Shown here: positions 7,601 to 15,067 of the stretch, piece after piece | How the letters are laid out: every line of letters starts with the position of its first letter | Numbering within the stretch: the first letter of the stretch is position 1 | NCBI GenBank assembly: GCA_036721445.1 | Contig: DAIMKZ010000041.1 | Coordinates: forward strand, 1 to 15,130 | Reading direction: 5' to 3' | Source of the DNA: UBA4055 sp036721445 | GTDB taxonomy: Bacteria; UBA4055 | DNA length: 15,130 bases | Made by a program: the position numbers and the translations under genes | Notes under the pieces: generated by a model | Database searches by the model: none | What the model was told of the DNA's origin: nothing | Seen by the model: the letters and a program-made list of their open reading frames with translations, nothing else

Positions 7601-7607
7601 TCAAGCT

Positions 7608-8201
7608 ATGAAAAAAGTATTTTTTTTTATTCTTATATTTTTTACCGTGATGACGGCAGAAAACAACTGCCCCGACAGCCTGAATTTCTATACTGAATCG
7701 GCAGTTCTCGAAACGGATTCCGGCAGCATACGGATTACTTTCTTTGAAAACGAAGCACCTGTCCATGTGAAGAACTTCAAAGATCTCATCAGTTCGGGTT
7801 TTTACAATGGTAAAACTTTCCACAGGATCATAAACGGATTCGTTATTCAGGCGGGAAGAGATTCTTCAACTTCATATTCTTCCATCGATCCCGAGATCGG
7901 CAGGATCCATTTTAAGGGCGCGGTAGCCGCGGCCAGACAGAACGACGATATTAATCCTGCAAGAAGGTCGGACGGCTACGAATTCTATATCAGTCTCAAA
8001 CCGCAGCCGGAACTTGACGGGAAATACACTGTTTTCGGCCGTGTAGCAGAGGGATTCGATACCGTCAAAAGGATATCTGCAGCAGCAACAGACGGGAATG
8101 ACAGACCTATGAAAGATATTATGATAAAAAAAACTTATACTGAAAAATCTTTTGATGCGGAAAAATACGGATTTTTCAAAAGAATTTCGGAGAGCAGATG
8201 A
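7608..8201 (+). CDS. Secreted cyclophilin-type peptidyl-prolyl cis-trans isomerase
   Basis: A 197-residue protein with an N-terminal signal peptide (MKKVFFFILIFFTVMTAE), so it should act in the periplasm on prolyl bonds of folding envelope proteins. The cyclophilin core starts near residue 32. FYNGKTFHRIINGFVIQAG lies at 65-83 and includes the catalytic Arg73 (equivalent to Arg55 of human cyclophilin A) and the F-x-x-Q motif. ELDGKYTVFGRV near 138-149 is the conserved late motif. It is a compact single-domain form with a short C-terminal extension. It is the first gene of a dense operon and its stop overlaps the next start (ATGA). No Shine-Dalgarno sequence precedes its ATG, which immediately precedes the hydrophobic signal. 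Confidence 0.92.
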   Translation: MKKVFFFILIFFTVMTAENNCPDSLNFYTESAVLETDSGSIRITFFENEAPVHVKNFKDLISSGFYNGKTFHRIINGFVIQAGRDSSTSYSSIDPEIGRIHFKGAVAAARQNDDINPARRSDGYEFYISLKPQPELDGKYTVFGRVAEGFDTVKRISAAATDGNDRPMKDIMIKKTYTEKSFDAEKYGFFKRISESR

Positions 8202-8995
8202 AAAAATCGGATCTGATCTTATCGGCAAAAAAATATTACATCCCCTTCCTGACAGCGGCTGTAATTATGGGTGTGATACTTATCTCATTCGCACTTTACA
8301 TGGACAATGTTTTCATGCCAGGTTACGCAAGAACGGGTGAGGAATTTCCGGTCCCGGATCTCAGGGGTTACAACATAGATCAGGCTAAGATGATACTTGA
8401 GGCCGAAGGATTCAGGCTTTCGGACGAAGTGAACGAAAAAACAAATCTGGACACTTCTCCCGGAACGGTCCTGGAGCAGTATCCGAAAGCCGGCGCAAAA
8501 TGCAAGCCCGACAGAAAGATATATGTGACCGTGTCAAAAGGAGCGCTTCCTGTTGTAGTGCCTGATCTGATCGGACTTTCCCCTCAGGACGCAAAATACA
8601 GACTGACCGAGTCGAGGCTGGTCCTCGACAGCGTGCTGTATGAGTTCAGCACGGATTACCCTGAAGGAGTGGTAATGGGGCAGACGCTGGTGGTCAGCGA
8701 CACCGCCGCGATCGGCGACAGCATAATGATCGTGATCAGCGTCGGCAAACACCCGTCCGAATTCGTAATACCTGATCTGAAGGGACAAATACTTTCGGCG
8801 GCGGCGGAAACAATCGGAAAGAGCGGTTTTAAAATTGCTGAGATCGTATATCTGAAAAATGAGGATTATCTTCCCAATACGGTACTGGACCAGAAACCTC
8901 CTGCAGGAGAAGTTGTTTATCAGGGCGCCGAGATCAGGCTTCTCGTCTCCAGCCTGACAGACCCTGAGGAAAAAGAGGAGAACGGCGATGAATAA
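8198..8995 (+). CDS. Membrane-anchored protein with three PASTA domains
   Basis: 265 residues: a short cytoplasmic start, one membrane segment (~15-35), then three successive PASTA repeats on the periplasmic side (~49-115, 116-184, 185-252), each opening with a VPDL-G-type motif (VPDLRG, VPDLIG, IPDLKG), and an acidic tail. PASTA repeats are known from peptidoglycan-binding Ser/Thr kinases and penicillin-binding proteins. Here there is neither kinase nor transpeptidase, so the protein is a stand-alone sensor or wall-binding anchor; its partner is unknown. The start overlaps the cyclophilin stop by 4 nt, with GGAGAG just upstream. Its 3' end overlaps cdsA by 8 nt, so the three are almost surely co-translated. 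Confidence 0.9.
   Translation: MKKSDLILSAKKYYIPFLTAAVIMGVILISFALYMDNVFMPGYARTGEEFPVPDLRGYNIDQAKMILEAEGFRLSDEVNEKTNLDTSPGTVLEQYPKAGAKCKPDRKIYVTVSKGALPVVVPDLIGLSPQDAKYRLTESRLVLDSVLYEFSTDYPEGVVMGQTLVVSDTAAIGDSIMIVISVGKHPSEFVIPDLKGQILSAAAETIGKSGFKIAEIVYLKNEDYLPNTVLDQKPPAGEVVYQGAEIRLLVSSLTDPEEKEENGDE
8975..8980 (+). promoter_or_regulatory. Shine-Dalgarno sequence choosing the cdsA start
   Basis: GAGGAG lies inside the end of the PASTA gene, 7 nt before the ATG at 8988. A second in-frame ATG at 8997 would be 16 nt away, so 8988 is preferred. Confidence 0.65.
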
Positions 8996-9797
8996 TATGG
9001 CAGTGAGGATACTTGTTGCGGTCATAGCGGGTCCGGTCATACTTTACCTTCCTTATAAGGGTCTGAGCTATTTCACCGCGTTCATTTTCGTTATATCGTT
9101 CCTAGGATCAAAAGAAATACTGAGCTTTTTCAGGTCAAAGCATATAAAACTTACGAAATTATCACCTTATATTGTCTCGCTGATACCGCTCTTCTTCTTT
9201 TCGAGAGGACTCTCCGGCGCGGCGGAATATTCCCTCATAATATTCACAATTCTATTTGTTGCGGAAGTATTCAGAAAGAACGAAAAACCGGCATTTATAG
9301 TTTCGGGCTATCTGCTCATGGGTGTCTACTGCGGACTTTTCCCGGCCCTGCTCATAGGCGCGGTCGACAAGACCTCTCCCTCAATGTTTTTGTTCATTTA
9401 CGGCGTTATAATAGCGACCGACTCGTTCGCTTACTTCGGCGGACTGGCCTGCTCAAAGATGTTCCGCACCCACAAACTTCTGGAAAGAGTTAGCCCGAAG
9501 AAAACGATAGAGGGTTCTGTATCCGGACTGATATTCGCCATGACCGCAGGATATTTCATCGCGGAAAATACCGATATAGGACTTTTTTTCGGCACGAACA
9601 CCGTTCTTATCCTTTCAGCTGTCATTTCTATTCTGGGGCAGGCCGGAGATCTGTTCGAATCAAAGCTTAAAAGGGACTTCAATTTTAAGGATTCATCAAA
9701 AATAATTCCGGGCCACGGAGGGATACTGGACAGATTCGACAGCCTGATATTCATTTCGCCGGCCGTTTACATATTTGTAATTTATTTCATAAACTAA
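8988..9797 (+). CDS. cdsA: Phosphatidate cytidylyltransferase (CDP-diacylglycerol synthase)
   Basis: A 269-residue polytopic inner-membrane enzyme that makes CDP-diacylglycerol from phosphatidate and CTP, the branch point to all bacterial phospholipids. Family landmarks are in order: DSFAYFGG, then SPKKTIEGSVSG in the middle, and the signature near the C-terminus. This signature is KLKRDFNFKD from residue 226, then PGHGGILDRFDS at 241-252, with the two metal-binding Asp residues (248, 251). Length is typical. Hydrophobic segments occur throughout, leaving only the signature loop clearly polar. The stop is followed by rsfS after 8 nt. Confidence 0.95.
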   Translation: MNNMAVRILVAVIAGPVILYLPYKGLSYFTAFIFVISFLGSKEILSFFRSKHIKLTKLSPYIVSLIPLFFFSRGLSGAAEYSLIIFTILFVAEVFRKNEKPAFIVSGYLLMGVYCGLFPALLIGAVDKTSPSMFLFIYGVIIATDSFAYFGGLACSKMFRTHKLLERVSPKKTIEGSVSGLIFAMTAGYFIAENTDIGLFFGTNTVLILSAVISILGQAGDLFESKLKRDFNFKDSSKIIPGHGGILDRFDSLIFISPAVYIFVIYFIN

Positions 9798-9801
9798 GGA
9801 G
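9796..9801 (+). promoter_or_regulatory. Shine-Dalgarno sequence of rsfS overlapping the cdsA stop
   Basis: AAGGAG shares its first two bases with the TAA of cdsA and lies 4 nt before the rsfS ATG, an arrangement that couples translation of the two genes. Confidence 0.65.
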
Positions 9802-9805
9802 ATAT

Positions 9806-10150
9806 ATGGAAGGCTATGAACTGGCTAAAAAAATCGCGGAACTTGCTCTCGAGAAAAAGGGAGATGACATTCTTATCATCGATCTGAGAGATGTTACTTC
9901 AAGTTTCGATTATTTCGTCGTAATTACCGGGTCCGTCGATCAGCATGTAAAAACTCTCGGCGACCACATCAGAAAAGAATTGTCAAGGTCGGGCATCAAA
10001 CCGATCGGATATGAAGGCGTTTCTAATCTGAAATGGGTATTACTGGATTTCATTGACGTGGTCGTACACATCTTCGACCCGGAAACAAGAGATTTTTACA
10101 GGATCGAAAGTCTGTGGAAAGATGCTAAAACAGAGAAGGTAGCCTTATGA
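9806..10150 (+). CDS. rsfS: Ribosome silencing factor (RsfS/YbeB/Iojap family)
   Basis: A 114-residue cytosolic protein that in characterised bacteria binds protein L14 of the large ribosomal subunit and blocks subunit joining during starvation. The sequence follows the family pattern over its full length: a leading helix (ELAKKIAELALEKKGDDI), LRDVTSSFDYFVVITG, then GYEGVSNLKWVLLDFIDVVV and HIFDPETRDFYRIESLW. Length is normal. Its last codons overlap the start of coaX by 4 nt (ATGA). In many bacteria rsfS sits beside nadD or other housekeeping genes; here the partners are cdsA and coaX. Confidence 0.95.
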   Translation: MEGYELAKKIAELALEKKGDDILIIDLRDVTSSFDYFVVITGSVDQHVKTLGDHIRKELSRSGIKPIGYEGVSNLKWVLLDFIDVVVHIFDPETRDFYRIESLWKDAKTEKVAL

Positions 10151-10869
10151 CGTCAATTGTTATAGACATAGGCAATTCTTCCACAAAAATATATAAAGTA
10201 ACGGACGGCTCCATTTCGAGCACCGGAGTATATGAGAAAGATTTTGCGGGATGGATAAAGGCTAAAAATGCGCCGGCAGACATAATCATCGTCTCGGTCG
10301 TACCCGAAAAAACCGCTAAAATATCGGCGTCGGTAAAAAAAACCACGGGAAAATCACCGTTCATAATAAAGCACGCTCACTATAAAACTCTTAAAAGCAG
10401 ATATATCGACATAAAAGAGCTCGGTATTGACAGGCTGTGCAACATCGCATATGCCGTGAAAAATTACAAAAAGAACGTAGTGGTCATAGACTTCGGTTCG
10501 GCTGTAACATTCGAGGTTATCAACGGTCAGGGCGAGTTCGAGGGCGGAATGATCCTGCCGGGAGTTAAGCTTCAGTACAGCGCTCTTACCGAGAATACCG
10601 CGCTCCTGCCGGACCTTGAGGCAGAGGTCACGGACCTCTTTATTGGAAGGTCGACAGCCGAATGTATAAGGTCGGGCGTCCAGAACGGAATAGCCGGCAT
10701 CTGCAATGACTTTGTCAGGGAGTTCGCCGAGAGGCTTTCATCCAGAGTACAGATAATATTTTCCGGCGGTGACGCTGAACTGATCGGAAAACTTGTGGAT
10801 TTCGATTTCAAGATCGAAAAGAACACTGTTCCGCTGGGGGCCTGGATAATCAGAAATATGAACAGGTAG
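10147..10869 (+). CDS. coaX: Type III pantothenate kinase
   Basis: A 240-residue enzyme for the first step of coenzyme A synthesis, ATP-dependent phosphorylation of pantothenate. It has the ASKHA-fold landmarks of CoaX. The first phosphate-binding loop is DIGNSS at residues 7-12. GIDRL is at 93-97. The second loop, DFGSAVTF, begins at 115; most relatives have D-x-G-T-A-x-T, so Ser118 replaces Thr, a mild change. GGMILPG follows. A late GRSTAECIRSG segment and the FSGGDAE loop complete the fold. Unlike CoaA, the type III enzyme is generally insensitive to CoA feedback. It overlaps rsfS by 4 nt and is followed after 3 nt by the OstA-like gene. Confidence 0.95.
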   Translation: MTSIVIDIGNSSTKIYKVTDGSISSTGVYEKDFAGWIKAKNAPADIIIVSVVPEKTAKISASVKKTTGKSPFIIKHAHYKTLKSRYIDIKELGIDRLCNIAYAVKNYKKNVVVIDFGSAVTFEVINGQGEFEGGMILPGVKLQYSALTENTALLPDLEAEVTDLFIGRSTAECIRSGVQNGIAGICNDFVREFAERLSSRVQIIFSGGDAELIGKLVDFDFKIEKNTVPLGAWIIRNMNR

Positions 10870-10872
10870 AAA

Positions 10873-12240
10873 ATGAAAAAAGCCGTCTTTTTCATACTTT
10901 CGCTCATTTTGATGACGGCTCTTGAGTCTCAGTCTCTTTTAAAAATACACCATGCCGGTCTTCTCAAACAGGACATCTACGGCGGCAAGATAATCTACGG
11001 GAATATAGACATCGAATACGATGTTTACAGAGTAAAATGCGACAGCGCGGTCATAAACAAGGACATGACCAATGCCAGGCTTTTTAAGAACATCCAGTTC
11101 TCAGATACCGCAAGAACGATAAAGTGCAGGAACGCGACCCTTTCAAAAACACCGGGAGGGAATCTCGCTTATCTCTACGGCGATGTCAGCATAAAAGAGA
11201 AGGATTACTACATAACGGGAAAAGACGCCTCACTGAACGAGGTCAGTGAAAGGCTTACGGTCAGCGATTCGGTCATGGTCAGATATTATGAATTCCCGTC
11301 GGTACTGTACTGCTCCGGGCTCGAAATGGATACTAAGAACAACTTGATCACTTCGCAGAATGTTGACAGCGTTCTTTCCCTGGACTCCTTAAGACATTAC
11401 AAACTCTACACTAGAAGGTTCAGGTACGATCTCGACAGGAAAACTTTGACGATAGATACAAGAATGGTCCTTCATGCCTACGAATATGAAAGATCCTCTC
11501 CGGAGTACCAGATCATAGATCCGGGAAAGATATCGGGTACAGTAAAAACTCTGACACCTGTCAAAAAAGGTTATTTTGAGGCTCTGGGCGGAAAATTCAG
11601 CTTCGACCCATTCGTTATGCAGACTCAGGGAAAATGCTTCTTTCAGATGACAGATGACGATGACCCCGACACTTTAAGTCTTTCATCGGACAGGATAACC
11701 TATGACGAAACGGCGTTTTACGGTACCGCTGAAGGAAAAGTAAAGATCAGAAAAGGAAAAATGAACATCAGAGCGGGTCTTGCAAAGTATTTCGGAAATG
11801 AAAGTACCGCTAAGTTCTACAATGATCCGGTCGTAACCTATGATATGCATAAAGTTGAAGGCGACTCTATGACCGTCATATCATCGAAAAGCGATATAAA
11901 ACCTGAAAAAGCAGTTATATACGGAACTCCACGATACGAATCCGCACCCGATAGTCTAAGGCCGGATGAGCTGAATATTCTGACCGGAAAGCTGATGAAC
12001 ATATGGTTTTCGGACAACGAAATTAACAAAATAATTGTTTCAAAAGAAGCGGAAGGTGTGTATTTTATCAGTAGGGAGAAAGACAAAGCCCCTGACGCCT
12101 CCAATTACCTTCTGGGCGATGAGATAGAACTGCATTTTTCAGACGGAGAGGTGAAAAGCGCGTCGATAAAAGGCGGCTGCGAAGGCATCTACTTTCCCGA
12201 CAAACTTAAGCTTGACGCACTCAAAAAGAAGAAGAAGTAG
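10873..12240 (+). CDS. OstA/LptA-like periplasmic LPS-transport protein
   Basis: 455 residues with a signal peptide (MKKAVFFILSLILMTALESQ). The body is a long series of beta strands of the OstA/LptA-type jelly roll, alternating short hydrophobic strands with phrases such as GKIIYGNIDIEY, LAYLYGDVSIKEKDYYITG, ITYDETAFYGTAEGKVKIRKG and KAVIYGTPRYES. Such proteins form the periplasmic bridge that carries LPS from the inner-membrane LptBFG complex to LptD. It is much longer than E. coli LptA (~185 residues) and may contain two or three OstA units, as in OstA-like proteins of other FCB bacteria; a combined LptC/LptA role is possible but unproven. It ends in a Lys-rich tail (KKKKK). lptB starts 2 nt after its stop, strongly supporting the LPS-export assignment. 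Confidence 0.8.
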   Translation: MKKAVFFILSLILMTALESQSLLKIHHAGLLKQDIYGGKIIYGNIDIEYDVYRVKCDSAVINKDMTNARLFKNIQFSDTARTIKCRNATLSKTPGGNLAYLYGDVSIKEKDYYITGKDASLNEVSERLTVSDSVMVRYYEFPSVLYCSGLEMDTKNNLITSQNVDSVLSLDSLRHYKLYTRRFRYDLDRKTLTIDTRMVLHAYEYERSSPEYQIIDPGKISGTVKTLTPVKKGYFEALGGKFSFDPFVMQTQGKCFFQMTDDDDPDTLSLSSDRITYDETAFYGTAEGKVKIRKGKMNIRAGLAKYFGNESTAKFYNDPVVTYDMHKVEGDSMTVISSKSDIKPEKAVIYGTPRYESAPDSLRPDELNILTGKLMNIWFSDNEINKIIVSKEAEGVYFISREKDKAPDASNYLLGDEIELHFSDGEVKSASIKGGCEGIYFPDKLKLDALKKKKK

Positions 12241-12242
12241 TT

Positions 12243-12992
12243 ATGGAACAGATCTTAAAAGCTGAAGAACTTAAAAAAAGCTACGGAAAAAAAGAAGTTG
12301 TAAAATCCGTATCTATAGAACTTAAAAAAGGCGAGATCGTTGGACTTTTGGGACCGAACGGAGCCGGAAAGACCACTACATTCTATATGCTGACCGGAAT
12401 GATCAAACCGAACGGCGGAAGAGTTTTTTTAAACGGTAAGGATGTGGCTAAAATGCCTATGTACAAAAGGGCGAGGAACGGGCTCGGTTATCTTCCTCAG
12501 GAAGCTTCGGTCTTCAGAAAGCTCTCCGTCGAGGACAACATCATGGCTATTCTGCAGAGGGTGGAAAAAGACAGGAAGAAAAGGTCCGAACGGCTGGAAC
12601 TCCTGCTTGACGAACTGAAGATCAAGCACATCAGAAAGAGCATGGGTTATTCACTTAGCGGCGGAGAGAGAAGGAGGGTCGAGATCACCCGTTCGCTTGT
12701 GACAGATCCTGACTTTATACTTCTCGACGAACCTTTCGCGGGCGTGGATCCGGTGACCATAGAATCTATCCAGTCTATAGTGATGGGGTTGAAGAGCAAG
12801 GGAATCGGTGTGCTTATTACCGACCATAATGTTTATGAGACTTTAAAGATAACCGACAGGGCATACATTCTTTTTGACGGCAAGATCATGATCGAGGGAT
12901 CGTCGGAATTTCTGGCGAACGACCCCAATGCAAGAAAAATGTATCTGGGCGAGAATTTCAAGCTGCATCGTCCTGAAACCGATAAGGGGTGA
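12243..12992 (+). CDS. lptB: LPS export ABC transporter ATPase
   Basis: A 249-residue cytoplasmic ATPase that powers LPS extraction by LptFG. Walker A is GPNGAGKT at 37-44. The ABC signature LSGGE is at 138-142, followed by RRRVEITRSL, the LptB-typical RRR version. Walker B FILLDEPFAGVDP starts at 158 with catalytic Glu163. The switch His195 is in ITDHNVYETL. Glu163 and His195 fall at the same numbers as in E. coli LptB, showing nearly collinear sequences. LptF and LptG are not in this window. The gene lies between the OstA-like gene (2-nt gap) and rpoN (4-nt gap), the classic lptA-lptB-rpoN order. Confidence 0.97.
   Translation: MEQILKAEELKKSYGKKEVVKSVSIELKKGEIVGLLGPNGAGKTTTFYMLTGMIKPNGGRVFLNGKDVAKMPMYKRARNGLGYLPQEASVFRKLSVEDNIMAILQRVEKDRKKRSERLELLLDELKIKHIRKSMGYSLSGGERRRVEITRSLVTDPDFILLDEPFAGVDPVTIESIQSIVMGLKSKGIGVLITDHNVYETLKITDRAYILFDGKIMIEGSSEFLANDPNARKMYLGENFKLHRPETDKG
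12984..12989 (+). promoter_or_regulatory. Shine-Dalgarno sequence deciding the rpoN start
   Basis: AAGGGG, 7 nt before the ATG at 12997 and overlapping the last codons of lptB. It supports this start over an in-frame ATG at 12928 lying within lptB. Confidence 0.65.
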
Positions 12993-12996
12993 TATT

Positions 12997-14406
12997 ATGC
13001 TGAAAAATTCATTGAGCATTAAAACCGAGCTCGGTACTAAACTTGAGCCGGCAGTGATTTTAAGATCGGCTCTTCTGGAGCTTCCTTTGCTTCAGCTTGA
13101 AGAGAGGATCCGGGAGGAGCTTGAGGAAAATCCTTTCATCGAGGCTTCAGACGGTCTTGAGACCGCCGAAGAAGGAAGCGAAGTCTCAAATCAGAACGAA
13201 GAAGATAAGAAGGAAAGTGAGTTCGTTGAGCTGGTCAAAACATTCTCCGACTATGACGAGGAGTACAGCGAGAGTTATATAGAAGACGAAGACGAAAGGG
13301 AGTTCCAGCAGGCCGAGAAACGGACTTTGCGCGATTCTCTGTACGATCAGGCGCAGGAGAATTTCTTTTCCGAGACCGAAAGCGATGTCGCGTCATATAT
13401 TATCGACAACCTTGACGAGGACGGCTATTTCAGGGTCGATATTGAGCTTGTGAAAAGTGAATTTCCCGACGTCGAGGAAAGGACCATACTCAGGGTGCTG
13501 CGGACGATCCAGAGGTTTGAGCCGACCGGTGTGGCCGCAAGGAACACGAGAGAGTGCCTGATAGTCCAGCTCAAGTCGCGCGAACTTTATCTTGAGGACA
13601 CATTCATAGTCCTCCGCGACCATTATGATGACCTCGTGAACAAGAGATATTCGGTCATAATGAAAAAGACCGGTATTTCTCAGGAGCAGATGCAGGAGAT
13701 AATCGAAGAGGTAAGATCACTTAACCCAAAGCCGGGATCATCAAAAGCGGCGGAGCTTTGGGAGAGCGCTGACGAGAACACGGGGATCACGCCTGACTTC
13801 ATCGTTCAGGAGATCGACGGCAAATTCGAGGTCGTACTGAACAACGCCTCAGTACCCAACCTTTCCATAAACAGGAAATTCGAAGAGATATATCTTTCCA
13901 ACAATCCCGATACAGTCGCCAAAGATTACGTGAGGAAGAAGATCGAGTCCGCTAAATGGTTCATCAACGCTGTCCATCAGAGAAGAGCGACGATGAAAAG
14001 GGTCATGGAATCGATAGTCAGGCTCCAGCACGATTTCTTTCTTTACGGACCTGACAGGATAAAACCTCTGATCCTCAAAGATGTCGCAGATGACATACAG
14101 ATGGATATAGCTACCGTCTCAAGAACGACCAAGGACAAATATGTTGACACCGATTTCGGCGTCTTCGATCTCAAATATTTCTTTTCCGAACGGTCGGCAA
14201 CAGCGGACGGCGAAGATGTCTCCACCCGCATCGTAAAAGAGCGCATCAGAGACATAATCACGCTGGAGGACAAGCGTAAGCCTCTTTCGGATCAGATAAT
14301 TTCCGATCTCATCACAGAAGAAGGCTACACAGCCGCCAGACGGACAGTGCAGAAATACCGCGAGCAGATGGAGATCCCTCCGGCCAGGCTCAGAAAAGAA
14401 CTTTAA
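12997..14406 (+). CDS. rpoN: RNA polymerase sigma-54 factor
   Basis: 469 residues from the chosen start; a longer version from 12928 would overlap lptB by 65 nt and add residues unlike the family. Region I (1-50) contains the ELEENPFIE motif that ends the activator-contact region, but only one Gln, unusual for what is normally a Gln-rich segment. Region II (~50-105) is a highly acidic linker. The core-binding domain follows (YIIDNLDEDGYFRVD, then RFEPTGVAARNTRECL). The DNA-binding domain has the helix-turn-helix around DVADDIQMDIATVSRTTKDKY. The RpoN box ARRTVQKYR, which reads the -24 promoter element, is at 447-455. It should direct transcription from -24/-12 promoters together with bacterial enhancer-binding ATPases, none of which are encoded here. 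It is followed after 1 nt by a membrane protease gene. Confidence 0.96.
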   Translation: MLKNSLSIKTELGTKLEPAVILRSALLELPLLQLEERIREELEENPFIEASDGLETAEEGSEVSNQNEEDKKESEFVELVKTFSDYDEEYSESYIEDEDEREFQQAEKRTLRDSLYDQAQENFFSETESDVASYIIDNLDEDGYFRVDIELVKSEFPDVEERTILRVLRTIQRFEPTGVAARNTRECLIVQLKSRELYLEDTFIVLRDHYDDLVNKRYSVIMKKTGISQEQMQEIIEEVRSLNPKPGSSKAAELWESADENTGITPDFIVQEIDGKFEVVLNNASVPNLSINRKFEEIYLSNNPDTVAKDYVRKKIESAKWFINAVHQRRATMKRVMESIVRLQHDFFLYGPDRIKPLILKDVADDIQMDIATVSRTTKDKYVDTDFGVFDLKYFFSERSATADGEDVSTRIVKERIRDIITLEDKRKPLSDQIISDLITEEGYTAARRTVQKYREQMEIPPARLRKEL

Positions 14407-14407
14407 G

Positions 14408-15067
14408 ATGCTGGAGACAATCAAGAAAAAAGCGATGATCGGTCTCGGAATATTCATTTTGATCGAGGCTGGTACGGATATTTTGGGATCGTTTAAGGGC
14501 GAACCCACCCTTTTATCCAAATGGTTCGGTGAGATAGAATTCTGGCTGATTCTCGGTGCTGTTTATCTGGTAGCCCGCAAGTTTGAAAAACAGAAATTCT
14601 TATTGTGGCAGGAGACTAAGCGTAAATGGTATTTTTATGTTATTTCTGTCATTTCTGTCTTTCTCGGAGCGGTTATTGTCGGAATCACTGTCCCTCTAGT
14701 ATTCAATGCGCTTGATCTTACATTACAGCAGGATAAATTACAGACACTGGTAAATTTCTACTGCCAGGATAAAATCTTGATGGTTTTTTCCGCTGTGACT
14801 GCCGGTGTGGTCGAAGAATTATTGTTCAGAGGCTATATAATGCCCCGAGTAGAGATCCTTTTCAAAAAAGGATGGATCGTGATAGTGGTATCGGCCCTTA
14901 TCTTCGGGCTGGCTCATGCAAGCGGCTTAAGCCTGATCGGCGTGGTCGTTCCAATATTGATAGGCTTAATATTCTCGTATCATTACTACAAATACAGAAA
15001 CATCACTGCTCTTATCATCGTTCATTTTCTTATCGATCTTGCTTCATTTATAAATTCATGCCAGTGA
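14408..15067 (+). CDS. CPBP-family (CAAX protease/Abi-like) intramembrane metalloprotease
   Basis: A 219-residue polytopic membrane protein with about six hydrophobic segments. The family motifs are present: EELLFR at 136-141 (motif 1, EExxxR), FGLAH at 166-170 (motif 2, FxxxH) and HFLID at 206-210 (motif 3). Motif 3 usually reads HxxxN; here the last position is Asp, a residue that could still bind metal. Bacterial members include proteases of bacteriocin self-immunity and of sigma/anti-sigma processing, but most have no known substrate, and none can be deduced here. The ATG follows the rpoN stop by one base, so it is likely the last gene of the operon in view. No terminator is visible in the 63 bases after it. 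Confidence 0.88.
   Translation: MLETIKKKAMIGLGIFILIEAGTDILGSFKGEPTLLSKWFGEIEFWLILGAVYLVARKFEKQKFLLWQETKRKWYFYVISVISVFLGAVIVGITVPLVFNALDLTLQQDKLQTLVNFYCQDKILMVFSAVTAGVVEELLFRGYIMPRVEILFKKGWIVIVVSALIFGLAHASGLSLIGVVVPILIGLIFSYHYYKYRNITALIIVHFLIDLASFINSCQ

Larger units (their letters stand above)
6915..7607. other. Gene-poor, AT-rich intergenic region between the two transcription blocks
   Basis: About 690 bases with no intact gene that I can support. The minus strand carries the remains of a tyrosine recombinase, annotated separately. A plus-strand open frame (6942-7310) runs largely antisense to that relic and is not accepted as a gene. The remainder (7470-7607) is very AT-rich and includes a possible promoter for the downstream operon. 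An imperfect inverted repeat links 7422-7440 with 7532-7550 (acggcagt core, about 16 of 19 positions). Confidence 0.6.

Noticed and set aside
12928..12996. Upstream in-frame ATG extending rpoN by 23 codons into lptB
   Set aside because: The extension does not look like sigma-54, lacks a good ribosome-binding site and would overlap lptB by 65 nt. The ATG at 12997 has AAGGGG at 7 nt and starts a normal region I.
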